From contig JAWLHK010000006.1 in the NCBI GenBank assembly GCA_041690355.1, positions 1 through 64,000 on the forward strand: DNA of 64,000 nucleotides, in the 5' to 3' direction. Both the position numbers and the translations under genes were made by a program. This DNA comes from JAWLHK01 sp041690355 [NCBI: bacterium] (GTDB lineage: Bacteria; J088; JAWLBW01). The notes under the pieces are model-generated. The model did no database searches. It was not told the origin of the DNA and saw only the letters and a program-made list of their open reading frames with translations. Shown one piece after another: positions 49,473 through 59,817 of the stretch. Position 1 is the stretch's first letter. The number at the start of each line of letters is the position of its first letter.

Positions 49473-51358
49473 GCCATTCTGCAGGCCGGGAACCCCGCGG
49501 CCGCTACCTGGCGACGCTTTCGCTGGCGTCGCTCGGCATCGTCTTCGGCGATATCGGCACCAGCCCGCTCTACGCGCTGCGCGAATGCTTCAGCGGCCCG
49601 CATGCCATCGCCGCGACCCCCGCGAACATCCTCGGGGTGCTGTCGCTCATCTTCTGGGCCCTGATCCTTGTCATTTCGGTCAAATACCAGGCCTTCGTTC
49701 TGCGGGCCGACAACCGGGGCGAAGGGGGCATCCTGGCCCTCACCGCCCTGGTGGCCCCCCTGCAGCGCTCGCCGCGCGCCCGGCGCAGCGTGCTCATCCT
49801 TCTCGGGGTGTTCGGCACGGCGCTGCTCTACGGCGACGGCATCATCACGCCCGCCATTTCGGTGCTGAGCGCCGTCGAGGGACTCAGCGTCGCCGCACCT
49901 TTCTTCGATCCGTACGTTCTGCCGATCACCATCGCCATTCTCGTCGGGTTGTTCGCCCTGCAGCGTAACGGCACGGCGCGCGTCGGGGCCCTGTTCGGTC
50001 CGGTGACGCTCGTCTGGTTCAGCGTTCTATTCGTACTGGGTATCTTTCGCATTGTCGACGCCCCTTCGGTGCTGCGGGCCGTGCACCCCGGCTACGCCAT
50101 CGACTTCTTCGCCGCCGAGAAGCTGCATGCCTTTGTCGTGCTTGGCGCCGTCTTTCTCGTCGTCACCGGGGGTGAGGCCCTGTACGCCGACATGGGGCAT
50201 TTCGGCCGGCGCCCGATCCGTCTCGCCTGGTTCGCGGTGGTGCTGCCGGCGCTCGTGACCAATTACTTCGGCCAAGGGGCCCTGCTCATGGTGAACCCTG
50301 CGGCAGCCGAGAACCCCTTTTACCGCCTTGCGCCGGCGTGGGCGTTGTATCCCCTCATCGCCCTCTCGACGGCCGCTACCGTCATCGCGTCGCAGGCTCT
50401 GATTACGGGCGCCTTCTCGCTCACGATGCAGGCCGTGCAGCTGGGCTACGCGCCGCGCATGGAGATCGCGCATACCTCGGCGTCTCAGTTCGGCCAGATC
50501 TACGTGCCCGGCGTCAACTGGGCGCTCATGGCGGCCTGTGTCGGGGTCGTGCTCGGATTTCAGTCGTCGAGCAACCTGGCCGCCGCCTACGGCATCGCCG
50601 TGACGAGTACGATGGTCATTACGGCGCTGCTCTTCTTCGCCGTCGCCCGCAGCCGCTGGCATTGGCCGACCTGGCTGGCGGCGCTGGTCGTGGGTTTCTT
50701 TCTCGTCTTCGACCTGGCCTTCTTCGGGGCCAACATCGTCAAGATTCCGAACGGCGGCTGGTTTCCCATTGTCGTGGCCGCCCTGATCTTCATCCTGCTC
50801 GTGACGTGGAAGCGGGGGCGCACGATTCTGGCCGAGCGCCTGCAGGCCGGCAGCCTGCCGATCGAGACGTTTCTCGAGAGTCTGCGGCGCAGCCCGCCGA
50901 CGCGGGTCCCCGGCACGGCCATCTTCATGTCGGGAAACGTGCGCAATACGCCGCACGCCCTTCTGCACAGCATGAAACACTATAAAGTGCTTCACGAGCG
51001 CACGGTCTTCCTGGCCGTACAGACCGAAGAGGTCGCGCACGTTCCCGAGCGCGACCGCGTCAACGTCGAGTCACTGGGGCAGGGCTTCTACGCCATCGAG
51101 CTGCACTACGGCTTCATGCAGGAGCCCGACGTGCCGGCGGCGCTCCGGTCCCTGCGGCTCGACGATCGGCCGATTGAGCCGATGGCCACCACCTATTTTC
51201 TCGGACGCGAGACCCTGATCCCCACCGATCGGCCCGGGATGGCCGCCTGGCGCGAGCGTCTCTTCGCGAGCATGTCCCGCAACGCGCGCCCGGCGACCGC
51301 CTTCTTCCGTCTGCCGCCGAACCGGGTCGTCGAACTGGGGGCGCAGATCGAACTCTGA
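49469..51358 (+). CDS. kup: Low-affinity potassium uptake protein Kup
   Basis: 629 residues. KUP/HAK/KT proton-coupled potassium importer with about twelve membrane helices: 'LGIVFGDIGTSPLYALRECF', 'VSVKYQAFVLRADNRGEGGILAL'-like segment, 'GDGIITPAISVLSAVEGL', 'GGEALYADMGHFG'. The cytoplasmic tail begins about residue 460 and carries 'RVPGTAIFMSGN'. GGAGGAG precedes the start. Co-translated with the HIT gene. Confidence 0.95.
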   Translation: MSHSAGREPRGRYLATLSLASLGIVFGDIGTSPLYALRECFSGPHAIAATPANILGVLSLIFWALILVISVKYQAFVLRADNRGEGGILALTALVAPLQRSPRARRSVLILLGVFGTALLYGDGIITPAISVLSAVEGLSVAAPFFDPYVLPITIAILVGLFALQRNGTARVGALFGPVTLVWFSVLFVLGIFRIVDAPSVLRAVHPGYAIDFFAAEKLHAFVVLGAVFLVVTGGEALYADMGHFGRRPIRLAWFAVVLPALVTNYFGQGALLMVNPAAAENPFYRLAPAWALYPLIALSTAATVIASQALITGAFSLTMQAVQLGYAPRMEIAHTSASQFGQIYVPGVNWALMAACVGVVLGFQSSSNLAAAYGIAVTSTMVITALLFFAVARSRWHWPTWLAALVVGFFLVFDLAFFGANIVKIPNGGWFPIVVAALIFILLVTWKRGRTILAERLQAGSLPIETFLESLRRSPPTRVPGTAIFMSGNVRNTPHALLHSMKHYKVLHERTVFLAVQTEEVAHVPERDRVNVESLGQGFYAIELHYGFMQEPDVPAALRSLRLDDRPIEPMATTYFLGRETLIPTDRPGMAAWRERLFASMSRNARPATAFFRLPPNRVVELGAQIEL

Positions 51359-51514
51359 CGGGGCGTGACGGCGGCCCCGGTTGTGCGCTACCATCCATCC
51401 CGCGGTTCTCTGCGGGCGGGCCCCTTCTCGAGCTGAGCCCGACGGTTCGCACGTCGATCCGTCGCGCCCAGTGCGGGAACCCTGCGTTTCCCCCGCGCTG
51501 CAGGGAGTTTCACT

Positions 51515-51865
51515 ATGTCCGGAATGCCCGTTCTCGCCCAGACCGCCGGGCTGCTCGTGCTGTCGAATCTCTTCATGACCTACGCCTGGTATGGTCACCT
51601 CAAGACGCTCAACGCCCGCGCCTGGTACGTGGCCGCGCTACTCAGCTGGGGGGTGGCCCTTTTCGAATACCTGCTGCAGGTTCCGGCCAACCGGATCGGC
51701 TACTCCGCCTACAGCCTCGCGCAGCTCAAGGTGCTGCAGGAGGTCATCACGCTGGCCGTCTTCGTGCCGTTCTCGCTGCTTTTCATGGGGCAGCCGCTGA
51801 AGCTGGACTACCTCTGGGCGGGGTGCTGCCTGATCGGGGCCGTCTACTTCATCTTCCGCGCGTAG
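51515..51865 (+). CDS. DUF486 (DMT-type) small membrane protein
   Basis: 116 residues with four membrane helices: 'LLVLSNLFMTYAWYGHLK', 'ALLSWGVALFEYLLQVPANRIG', 'YSLAQLKVLQEVITLAVFVPFS' and 'DYLWAGCCLIGAVYFIF'. The family resembles one half of a drug/metabolite transporter and probably dimerises. AGGGAG precedes the ATG. Function is unknown. Convergent with rodA across 39 bp, where no terminator is visible. Confidence 0.88.
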   Translation: MSGMPVLAQTAGLLVLSNLFMTYAWYGHLKTLNARAWYVAALLSWGVALFEYLLQVPANRIGYSAYSLAQLKVLQEVITLAVFVPFSLLFMGQPLKLDYLWAGCCLIGAVYFIFRA

Positions 51866-51904
51866 GCAGTATCCGTCGGTTGGGGAATCGTGATTGCGAA
51901 CCGC

Positions 51905-52993
51905 TCAGAACATGAAGCGGCGCATCGAGATGTTCAGCAGCAGCCCCAGCGAAACCATGTTCAGCAGCAGGGCCGAGCCGCCGTAGCTGATGAACGGCAG
52001 CGGCACGCCGACGACGGGAAACAGGCCCAGGACCATGGCGATGTTGATGGCGGCCCCCCAGAAGTAGAGCGCCGTGATGCCGGCGGCCACGATCTGACCG
52101 AATCGATCCTTGGCGTTGAGCGCCACCTGCATCGCGAAGTAGAGCAGGGCGATCAGCGCGCCCATCGTCACGATGCCGCCGAGAAAGCCCCACTCCTCGG
52201 TCAGCACCGAGAAGATGAAGTCGGTGTGCTGCTCGGGGAGGAACTTGAGCTGCGCCTGGCTGCCGCTCATGAAGCCCTTGCCGGCGAACCCGCCCGAGCC
52301 CACGGCAATCATGCTCTGAATGATGTGGTACCCCTTGCCGAGCGGATCGCTCATCGGGTCGATCAGGGTCAGAATGCGCCCGCGCTGGTAGTCGTGCAGC
52401 AGAAACTCCCAGGCGACGAACGGTATCGGGAGGGCCATCAGCGTGAGCGTGACGAGCAGGCGGCGGTCGACCTTCACGAGCAGAAAAATCGTTCCGGCGA
52501 GCAGGATCTGGAACCCGGCCGAACCGAGGTCGGGCTGTTTCGCGATGAGCAGAAACGGGGCCAGCGCCATGAGGAGCGGAATGAACAACTCGCGCGCCGA
52601 GTAGCCGTTCGTGCGCCAGAACGACTGGAAATATTTGGCGAGGGCGATGATGAGCGCGAGCTTGGCGAACTCCGACGGCTGAATGGAGAACGAGCCGATG
52701 TCGATCCAGCGGCGCGCACCCATGGAGACGCGGCCGAAGGCCAGTACCCCCACGAGCATGGCGAATACGATGCCGTAGATGACGTACCCCAGCCGGTCGA
52801 GCACGCGGTAGTCGACGATCACGACCGGCACCATGGCGATGAGGCCGAGCGTGAACCAGAGCAGCTGCTTGCCGAAGTGGCTGCCGCCCGCGGTGGCGCT
52901 GTAGATGTTGATGAGGCCGATGGTGATGAGGACGAGACCGGCGATCAGCAGCTTGACGTCGAAGTTGCGGATGTAGCGTTTATCGAAGGCCAC
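51905..52993 (-). CDS. rodA: Rod-shape SEDS glycosyltransferase RodA
   Basis: 362 residues from a GTG at 52993 behind GGAGGGG, overlapping the mrdA end by 14 nt. Ten membrane helices of the SEDS family. 'GARRWIDIGSFSIQPSEFAKLALII', 'KQPDLGSAGFQILL', 'SDPLGKGYHIIQSMIAVGSGG', 'FLPEQHTDFIFSVLTEEWGF' and 'GVPLPFISYGGSALL' are conserved. RodA polymerises lipid II with PBP2 in the elongasome. Last gene of the mre operon. Confidence 0.96.
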   Translation of the reverse strand: MAFDKRYIRNFDVKLLIAGLVLITIGLINIYSATAGGSHFGKQLLWFTLGLIAMVPVVIVDYRVLDRLGYVIYGIVFAMLVGVLAFGRVSMGARRWIDIGSFSIQPSEFAKLALIIALAKYFQSFWRTNGYSARELFIPLLMALAPFLLIAKQPDLGSAGFQILLAGTIFLLVKVDRRLLVTLTLMALPIPFVAWEFLLHDYQRGRILTLIDPMSDPLGKGYHIIQSMIAVGSGGFAGKGFMSGSQAQLKFLPEQHTDFIFSVLTEEWGFLGGIVTMGALIALLYFAMQVALNAKDRFGQIVAAGITALYFWGAAINIAMVLGLFPVVGVPLPFISYGGSALLLNMVSLGLLLNISMRRFMF

Positions 52994-54896
52994 TGTCCCC
53001 TCCGTCGGCGGTGTGGACCGTCGCGCCCCCGTGGCGGTCGAAATCCTCGATGGAAACCCCCTGGCGCTCGGCCGTGAGTTCGAAGTAGCGGGTGAGCAGC
53101 TGTTTGACGAGCGGCGCGGCCGTCGACGAACCATGGCCGCCGTTTTCGACGAGCGCGACGGCGACGATGGTCGGGTTGTCGACCGGCGCGAAGCCGACGA
53201 ACCAGGCGTGATCTTCGAGTTCAGCCGAGCCGGCCGAACGGGCGTCACCCTTGTAGCCGACGACCTGCGCCGTGCCGGTCTTACCGGCCATGCGGATGTT
53301 CTTGAAGGGGAGACGGCTCCAGTAGGCCGTGCCGCCCGGCTCGTTGACCACCGACGAGAGGCCGGCGCGCACGACGTTCAGCGTCGACGGCGACATCCGG
53401 ATTTCGTCGTGCAGCACCGGTTCGTAGCGTTTGACGGTCTCGCCGTTCTCGTCGACCGCCGAACGGAACAGGTGGGGGCGGTAGACCTTGCCGCCGATGC
53501 CGAGCGCGCCGTAGACGGTGGCCACCTGCAGCGGAGTGGCGAGGTTGTAGCCCTGGCCGATGGCGACCGAGATGGTTTCGCCGGGGTACCAGGGCTCCTT
53601 GAACCGGTTCAGCTTCCACCCGCTCGAGGGAACGATGCCCCCTTTTTCGCCGTCGACGTCGATGCCGGTCGGGCGTCCGAGTCCGAGGTGCGAAGCGTAT
53701 TCGGCCAGTTTGTCGACGCCGAGCTTTTCGCCCATCGTGTAGAAGAAGACGTCGCAGCTGTGCTTGATGGCGTCCTTGACGTCGACCCAGCCGTGCCCCG
53801 ACGGTTTCCAGCAGCGAAAGGTGCGGTTGCCGAAGCGATAGTAACCGCTGCAGTAGACCTTGCTCCACGGGGTGACCGTCTTCGTCTCGAGCGCCGCGAC
53901 GGCCGGAATGATCTTGTAGGTGGAACCGGGGGGATAGAGCCCGCGGATGGCCCGGTTCTCGAGCGGATGGTCGGGGTCGTCGCGCAGGCGGATCCAGTTC
54001 GTGCTCGAGATGCCGCCCGAAAACAGTTCCGGATCGTAGCGCGGCGAGTTGACGACGGAGAGAATCTCGCCGGTGCGCGGATCAAGTGCCAGCAGCACGC
54101 CGACCTTGTCCTTGAAGACTTCGCGGGCATAAAGCTGCAGATCGAGATCGAGCGTCAGGTGCAGGTTCGTTCCCGGTTTGGGGTCGTGCCGCCCGAGCTC
54201 GGCGATCTCGCGGCCCAGCGAGTCGACGCGCACCGTCTTGTAGCCGTCACGTCCCTTCAGGATACTTTCGTAGCGCCGCTCGATGCCCCCCTTGCCGATC
54301 TGATCGCCCTGCTGGTATCGGTCGTCCTCGCGCTCCGCATTCCACGCGTTCAGTTCGTCGGGGCTGATTTCCGAAAGGTAGCCCAGGAGATGAGGCGCGA
54401 TGTCGCCGTAAATGTAGCTGCGTCGGCTTTCGACGGCGATATCCAGGCCGGGAAATTCGAAGCGGTGCGCCTCGAGGCGGGCGAGCTCGCTCCACGACAG
54501 GCCGCGCTTGATGGGCACGGGCAGGTAGCGGGGGCCGCGGTAATCCTGCAGCTTCTTGGCGATCGCGGTCACCGGCATGCTGACGGCGTCGCTCATGAAG
54601 CCGATGAGGCGATTTTTGTCGCGCACGTCTTCGGGTACGATACCGGCGACGTAGTTCGGCTTGTTGTCGATGATGAGCTTGCCGAAGCGGTCGCGTATCA
54701 TGCCGCGCGAGGCCAGAATCTCCTTCATGCGGATGGAGTTTTCTTCACTCTCCTGCCTGAAGTGCGCCCCCTGGAAGATCTGCAGATACCAGAGGCGGGC
54801 GAGCATGAGCGAGAAAAAGGCCACGGCGATATAGAAGGCGATGCGGATGCGCGCCTTGAGGTATCGATCCTCGCCGTGTCCGAACGTAAACGCCAT
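52980..54896 (-). CDS. mrdA: Penicillin-binding protein 2
   Basis: 638 residues. Class B transpeptidase partner of RodA. N-terminal membrane anchor (about 19-40), pedestal domain with 'SRGMIRDRFGKLIIDNKPNY', and catalytic domain with SxxK in 'YPPGSTYKI', SxN-type 'KHSCDVFFY', and KTG in 'MAGKTGTAQV'. Full length. Starts 2 nt after mreD. Confidence 0.96.
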   Translation of the reverse strand: MAFTFGHGEDRYLKARIRIAFYIAVAFFSLMLARLWYLQIFQGAHFRQESEENSIRMKEILASRGMIRDRFGKLIIDNKPNYVAGIVPEDVRDKNRLIGFMSDAVSMPVTAIAKKLQDYRGPRYLPVPIKRGLSWSELARLEAHRFEFPGLDIAVESRRSYIYGDIAPHLLGYLSEISPDELNAWNAEREDDRYQQGDQIGKGGIERRYESILKGRDGYKTVRVDSLGREIAELGRHDPKPGTNLHLTLDLDLQLYAREVFKDKVGVLLALDPRTGEILSVVNSPRYDPELFSGGISSTNWIRLRDDPDHPLENRAIRGLYPPGSTYKIIPAVAALETKTVTPWSKVYCSGYYRFGNRTFRCWKPSGHGWVDVKDAIKHSCDVFFYTMGEKLGVDKLAEYASHLGLGRPTGIDVDGEKGGIVPSSGWKLNRFKEPWYPGETISVAIGQGYNLATPLQVATVYGALGIGGKVYRPHLFRSAVDENGETVKRYEPVLHDEIRMSPSTLNVVRAGLSSVVNEPGGTAYWSRLPFKNIRMAGKTGTAQVVGYKGDARSAGSAELEDHAWFVGFAPVDNPTIVAVALVENGGHGSSTAAPLVKQLLTRYFELTAERQGVSIEDFDRHGGATVHTADGGDSGLR

Positions 54897-54898
54897 GG

Positions 54899-55414
54899 TC
54901 AGTCCAGTGCGATGCCGGTGCCGCCCCGGTGCAGGGGGGCCCAGCGCTCGTCGACGCGCGAGAGGTAGTGGAACAGCGGAACGGCCAGCAGGCTGTTGGC
55001 CAGCACGCGCCAGACGACGTCGGACAGCAGGATGGCGGCGTCTTTCTCGCCGATGATCAGCCGGAAGATGCCGGCCGCCAGAAGGTCGCTGACGGCGATC
55101 ATGGCCGCGCAGAAGACCGCATGAAAGAAAACGCTCTCCAGAAAGACGCGCCCGCGGACGAGACCCGACAGGTAGTACAGCGCGGCCGCGACGATGATGT
55201 GAAAACCAAAATGGCTGCCGGAGAAGATGTCGACCAGGTAGCCCAGAAAGAGCGCCACGAGCGCAAACGACGGCCCCGGGCGGAAAAGGCCGAGATAGAC
55301 GACGAGCAGCAGAACCGGGTCGACCACATGCGCCAGCGCAGGCCAGGGGGCCAGCAGGCTCGTCTTGCCGAGCAGCAGCGCAAACCCGAGGCCGGCGTAG
55401 ATCAGGTGAATCAC
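54899..55414 (-). CDS. mreD: Rod shape-determining protein MreD
   Basis: 171 residues with five to six hydrophobic segments, 'FLGYLVDIFSGSHFGFHIIVAAALYYLSG' being the recognisable part (55190-55280). MreD bridges the MreB cytoskeleton and PBP2/RodA. Overlaps mreC by 4 nt. Confidence 0.9.
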   Translation of the reverse strand: MIHLIYAGLGFALLLGKTSLLAPWPALAHVVDPVLLLVVYLGLFRPGPSFALVALFLGYLVDIFSGSHFGFHIIVAAALYYLSGLVRGRVFLESVFFHAVFCAAMIAVSDLLAAGIFRLIIGEKDAAILLSDVVWRVLANSLLAVPLFHYLSRVDERWAPLHRGGTGIALD

Positions 55415-56748
55415 GGCTGGCTGGCCTCGGTGGCGGGTTCGGCGGTGTCGGGGGGCATCGCCGAGGGGATCGAGGGCATGGGGGCCGCCGCGGGCGCAGG
55501 CAGCGGCGTTGCGGCCCCGTCGATCGGCGTCGGCGCAGGGGTCGGAGAAACCGCAGGCTTCGGTCGCGGCCGAGGGCGCGGCCGGGTCGCGTCGGTGGCG
55601 GCGGCCGGGGTGCCTGGGTCGCGCGCCGGCTGCGCGGCGGCCGAAGGCGGCGTTGCAGAAGGCGCGGGGCGGGGCGCCGGAACAGGTTTTTCAGCGGGTT
55701 TCGAATCGGGCGCCGGTTGTGCATGCAGCGCCGGCTTCGGCGTGGGAGCGGGGGGCGGCGTCTGCGGGGGCAGATTGGCGCCGACGAGCTCGCGCGGGGC
55801 GGCCGGCGTCGGGACGGCGCGGCGGGGAATTTCAGGGGGTTCCGGTTCCGCTACGAGCAGCAGGGCCGGCACGGCAGGCTCCGTGACGGGAGACGGTGCC
55901 GAGACCGGCGCCTGAAAGGGGGGCATGGCGTCGCCTTCGCGGTAGCGCAGGACGAGCACGTTCTCGAGCCGGTGCACGGGAACCACGGTCTCGGCAAAGG
56001 CTTCCTGGAAGAGTCCGTAGGACTTGTGGCGCACCTCGGTCACGCGCGCGACCGGAATGCCCGCCGGATACATGCCGCCGAGCCCCGACGTGACCAGCAG
56101 ATCGTCGGGGCGCAGGTCTTCCGAACGTTCCACGTAGTTGACGAAGACGCGCCCGCGGCCGCGCCCGTTGATGATGCCCCGCGCGCGGCTGCGCAGGCTG
56201 ACGACCTCGACGGCGCTGTGCAGGTCGATCACCGGCAGCACTTTGGCCGAACGGCCGGCTACCGAGACGATGCGGCCCACGAGCCCTTCGTGCGTGGCCA
56301 CCGGCATGCCTTCTGCAATGCCGTCCTCAGCGCCGACGTTGATCGTGAAGCTGCTGAACCAGGCCGAGCCGTCGAGCGCGATGATGCGTGCCCCCACGGC
56401 ATCGAACCCGTTCTGTTCGCGCATGGCCAGCAGCCGCTGCAGGCGTTCGTTCTCGGTCGCGACGTTGCCGAGACGCATGAGTTCGCCGCGCAGGACGGCG
56501 TTCTCTTCGCGCAGGCGCTCGTTGTCGGCTTCGACGCCGACGAGCAGCACGTAGCGGTTCGCCGTGTTGCGCAGGAAGTCTGCGGTGCCCACCCAGACCT
56601 GCTGGGGGAAATAGGCGATGGTGTAGAGGACGCGCGAGGCGAAACTCAGCGTCCGGTCCTGCTTCCAGAAGATGGGAATCTGGAGGGCGAGGAGAAGAAT
56701 GGCCACTCCGACCAGAAGGTGCCGGTATTTGCGCAGGAAAGCGAGCAA
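55411..56748 (-). CDS. mreC: Rod shape-determining protein MreC with Pro/Ala-rich C-terminal tail
   Basis: 445 residues. Membrane anchor about 10-27, coiled coil about 60-100, then the beta-barrel domain: 'SAWFSSFTINVGAEDGIAEGMPV', 'GLVGRIVSVAGRSAKVLPV', 'DDLLVTSGLGGMYPAGIPVARV'. The tail after about residue 275 (170 residues) is rich in Pro, Ala and Arg, with no domain visible; most MreC proteins are near 280-370 residues. The tail could lie in the periplasm and bind peptidoglycan or partners. Confidence 0.93.
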   Translation of the reverse strand: MLAFLRKYRHLLVGVAILLLALQIPIFWKQDRTLSFASRVLYTIAYFPQQVWVGTADFLRNTANRYVLLVGVEADNERLREENAVLRGELMRLGNVATENERLQRLLAMREQNGFDAVGARIIALDGSAWFSSFTINVGAEDGIAEGMPVATHEGLVGRIVSVAGRSAKVLPVIDLHSAVEVVSLRSRARGIINGRGRGRVFVNYVERSEDLRPDDLLVTSGLGGMYPAGIPVARVTEVRHKSYGLFQEAFAETVVPVHRLENVLVLRYREGDAMPPFQAPVSAPSPVTEPAVPALLLVAEPEPPEIPRRAVPTPAAPRELVGANLPPQTPPPAPTPKPALHAQPAPDSKPAEKPVPAPRPAPSATPPSAAAQPARDPGTPAAATDATRPRPRPRPKPAVSPTPAPTPIDGAATPLPAPAAAPMPSIPSAMPPDTAEPATEASQP

Positions 56749-56770
56749 CGGCCTTCTTCTCCTCTACCGG

Positions 56771-57841
<1,071 letters not shown>

Positions 57842-57872
57842 TTACCGCAATGCAGCCGACAGGTAACGTGAA

Positions 57873-57902
57873 AGTATAGCAAGAAGGCCGCGCAATCGGC
57901 AA
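57873..57902 (-). promoter_or_regulatory. Promoter of the mre operon
   Basis: On the minus strand TTGCCG (complement of 57897-57902), an 18-bp spacer, TATACT (complement of 57873-57878), giving a leader of about 60 nt before mreB. Of the rest of the 57806-58191 gap, only a 12-bp direct repeat and a GATAAT (58104-58109) ahead of the next gene are noteworthy. Confidence 0.6.
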
Positions 57903-57919
57903 GAAATCCAAGTATCCTC

Positions 57920-57943
57920 GCAGGGTTAGCGGCAGGGTTAGCG
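57920..57943. repeat. 12-bp tandem duplication
   Basis: GCAGGGTTAGCG occurs twice in direct tandem, 57920-57931 and 57932-57943, just upstream of the mreB -35. Confidence 0.8.
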
Positions 57944-58191
57944 GCCGTTTTTCCGAGTCGGCTCTCGGGTTCGCTTCGTCTGCGCGGCTGAGCCGTCGGC
58001 GGGGGTTTCTGCTGGGGGAACTGCGTCACGCAGGGCGGGCGTCGTTCAGGCGCCGCTGATGACGACGGCGTCGCGAAGGGTGGAACCGCCGGCGGCAATG
58101 GGCGATAATATACCGATCGGCCGCGCATCGGGTTCCGCAGCGGGCGCCGGCACGGCCGCCAATCTACGGGCCGGTCACAGGATTACGCCGC

Positions 58192-58590
58192 ATGATTTCC
58201 TTTATCTTCAAATTTTTCGTCTTTGCCGCCGCCGCCGGCTTCTGCTGGTGGATGTTCGACGTCGACTGGCAAGGGGGCGAGATACGCATCACGACCCGCT
58301 TTTCCGAAGAGGCCGGCCAGGCGCGCCGCCTCTGGGAAGAGTCGGGCAAAAAAGTCGACCGGGTCCGCGAAGAAGCGACCGATCGCGCCCGCCGTAGCGC
58401 AGACGAAACGGTCGACACGGCCCGCGCCGCCGCCCGCCAGACGGGCGCCCGCGCCGTCGACAATGCCAAAGGGCAGCTCCGTCTCGACGTTCCGGGCCTG
58501 CCGCCGCCGGCGAAAAACGCCCGGCCCATGGAGAACGTCGAGGCCGGCCGTGACGAGATCGGCGACATCATTCAGGAGGAAGCCCGATGA
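58192..58590 (+). CDS. Membrane-anchored helical protein, unknown
   Basis: 132 residues. One N-terminal membrane helix ('FIFKFFVFAAAAGFCWWMF'), a short 'DVDWQGGEIRITT' strand, then a charged helical stretch of about 75 residues with heptad-like spacing (EEAGQARRLWEES, REEATDRARRSADET), and a Pro-rich tail. It resembles small envelope spacer or SasC-like helices but I do not recognise the family. Overlaps the BamD-like gene by 4 nt. A GATAAT lies about 80 nt upstream. Confidence 0.6.
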   Translation: MISFIFKFFVFAAAAGFCWWMFDVDWQGGEIRITTRFSEEAGQARRLWEESGKKVDRVREEATDRARRSADETVDTARAAARQTGARAVDNAKGQLRLDVPGLPPPAKNARPMENVEAGRDEIGDIIQEEAR

Positions 58591-59342
58591 GCGTGTACGG
58601 GAAGAGCGGGGGAGGGCGCAGGTACGCGCTTGTGGTGGCCGCCGGCGCCTTCGGTGCATGGCTCGGCGCATGCGCGCACGCGGGCGACGTGGGGCAGGTG
58701 CCGCCGGCCGACGTCCTGTTCGCCGAGGCCGAACAGCTGGCGGCCGAGAAGCCGTTTCTCTGGTGGACCAGCGACGACTGCGACGAGGCGATCCCGAAGT
58801 ATCAGCAGGTGCTCGACAACTATCCCTTCAGCCAGTTCGCGGTGCGCTCGAAACTGGGGATCGCCGACTGCTATTTCCGGCAGGAAGAATGGGCCGATGC
58901 CATTCTGCACTACCGCGACTTCGAGAAGATGCACCCCACGCACGCCGAGATCTGGATGGTGCGCTTCCGGCTGGGCGAAGCCTACGCCCGACTCCGGCTC
59001 GACTATGATCGTGACCTGGCCGACACCGAACAGGCCTACCTCTACTACAGCAAGGTCGCCTCTGCCGACAACCCCTGGCGCGCCGAAGCGGCAGCGCAGG
59101 CGGCCGACCTCGCTTCGGAGCTGGCCCGGAGGCTGCTCTACATCGGACGCTTTTACGAGCGTAAGGGAGAGGCGCTCTCGGCGCTCGACCGGTACGAGGC
59201 GGTGCTGGCCGCCTACCGGCAGACCGAAGAGGCCCGCGAGGCGTACGAGCGCGCGGCCGATCTGTACCGCAAGCTGGGCGACGAACAGAAGATCGCCGCG
59301 CTGCCGCGTCCGGCCGGCATACCGCCGGGCGGCGAAGAATGA
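58587..59342 (+). CDS. BamD-like TPR lipoprotein
   Basis: 251 residues. Signal peptide with 'GAWLGAC' (Cys29) lipobox. The mature part has TPR helices: 'DEAIPKYQQVLDNYPFSQFAVRSKLGIADCYFRQEEWADAILHYRDFEKMHPTH' (58776-58937) and 'RFYERKGEALSALDRYEAVL', the BamD/YfiO pattern. BamD belongs to the outer-membrane beta-barrel assembly machine. It could instead be a second, BamD-related TPR lipoprotein, since other bam genes are not adjacent. Confidence 0.75.
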   Translation: MSVYGKSGGGRRYALVVAAGAFGAWLGACAHAGDVGQVPPADVLFAEAEQLAAEKPFLWWTSDDCDEAIPKYQQVLDNYPFSQFAVRSKLGIADCYFRQEEWADAILHYRDFEKMHPTHAEIWMVRFRLGEAYARLRLDYDRDLADTEQAYLYYSKVASADNPWRAEAAAQAADLASELARRLLYIGRFYERKGEALSALDRYEAVLAAYRQTEEAREAYERAADLYRKLGDEQKIAALPRPAGIPPGGEE

Positions 59343-59749
59343 CGGCCGGCCGCGCGGTCGCCTTCACGCTGGTATTGCTGTCGCTCGCGTGCGTGCCCGG
59401 CGCGACGCCTGCCGAGAAGGCGGTTGAGACACTTGCCGTACGCGAGAAGGCGCTGAACGCGCGCGATCTCGACCTGTATATGACGACCATCGCCCCCGGC
59501 TACGGCGGCAGTGCGACCGGTCCTGCCGCCATCCGCGCACGCGCGTCGCGGCTTTTCGAGGGAATCGATGCCATCCGCTACTCCACCGACGAGCGTTCGG
59601 TTTACGAAGAACCCGACGGCCGCGTGCGGGTCATCCAGCGTTTCGTCATGGAACTCGAGCGCGAAGGCGTCCGCCGGAATCTGGCCGGACGGGAAGAGAT
59701 CTTTCTGACCCCGCTCGACGGGCGCATGCTCATCGTCGACGGTCTGTAA
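59339..59749 (+). CDS. Putative lipoprotein with NTF2-like fold
   Basis: 136 residues. A signal ending 'LLSLAC' (Cys18) gives a lipoprotein. The mature part ('KALNARDLDLYMTTIAPGY', 'AAIRARASRLFEGIDAIRYST', 'RVIQRFVMELEREGVRR') looks like a compact NTF2/SnoaL-like cone. Overlaps the BamD-like gene by 4 nt, so envelope co-function is likely. Function unknown. Confidence 0.65.
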   Translation: MTAGRAVAFTLVLLSLACVPGATPAEKAVETLAVREKALNARDLDLYMTTIAPGYGGSATGPAAIRARASRLFEGIDAIRYSTDERSVYEEPDGRVRVIQRFVMELEREGVRRNLAGREEIFLTPLDGRMLIVDGL

Positions 59750-59817
59750 CCGGCGGCCCCGAAGATTTGCGAGCGTGGCACCGTTGCTGTACAGTAAGCG
59801 CACGGAGGTATGACGTT

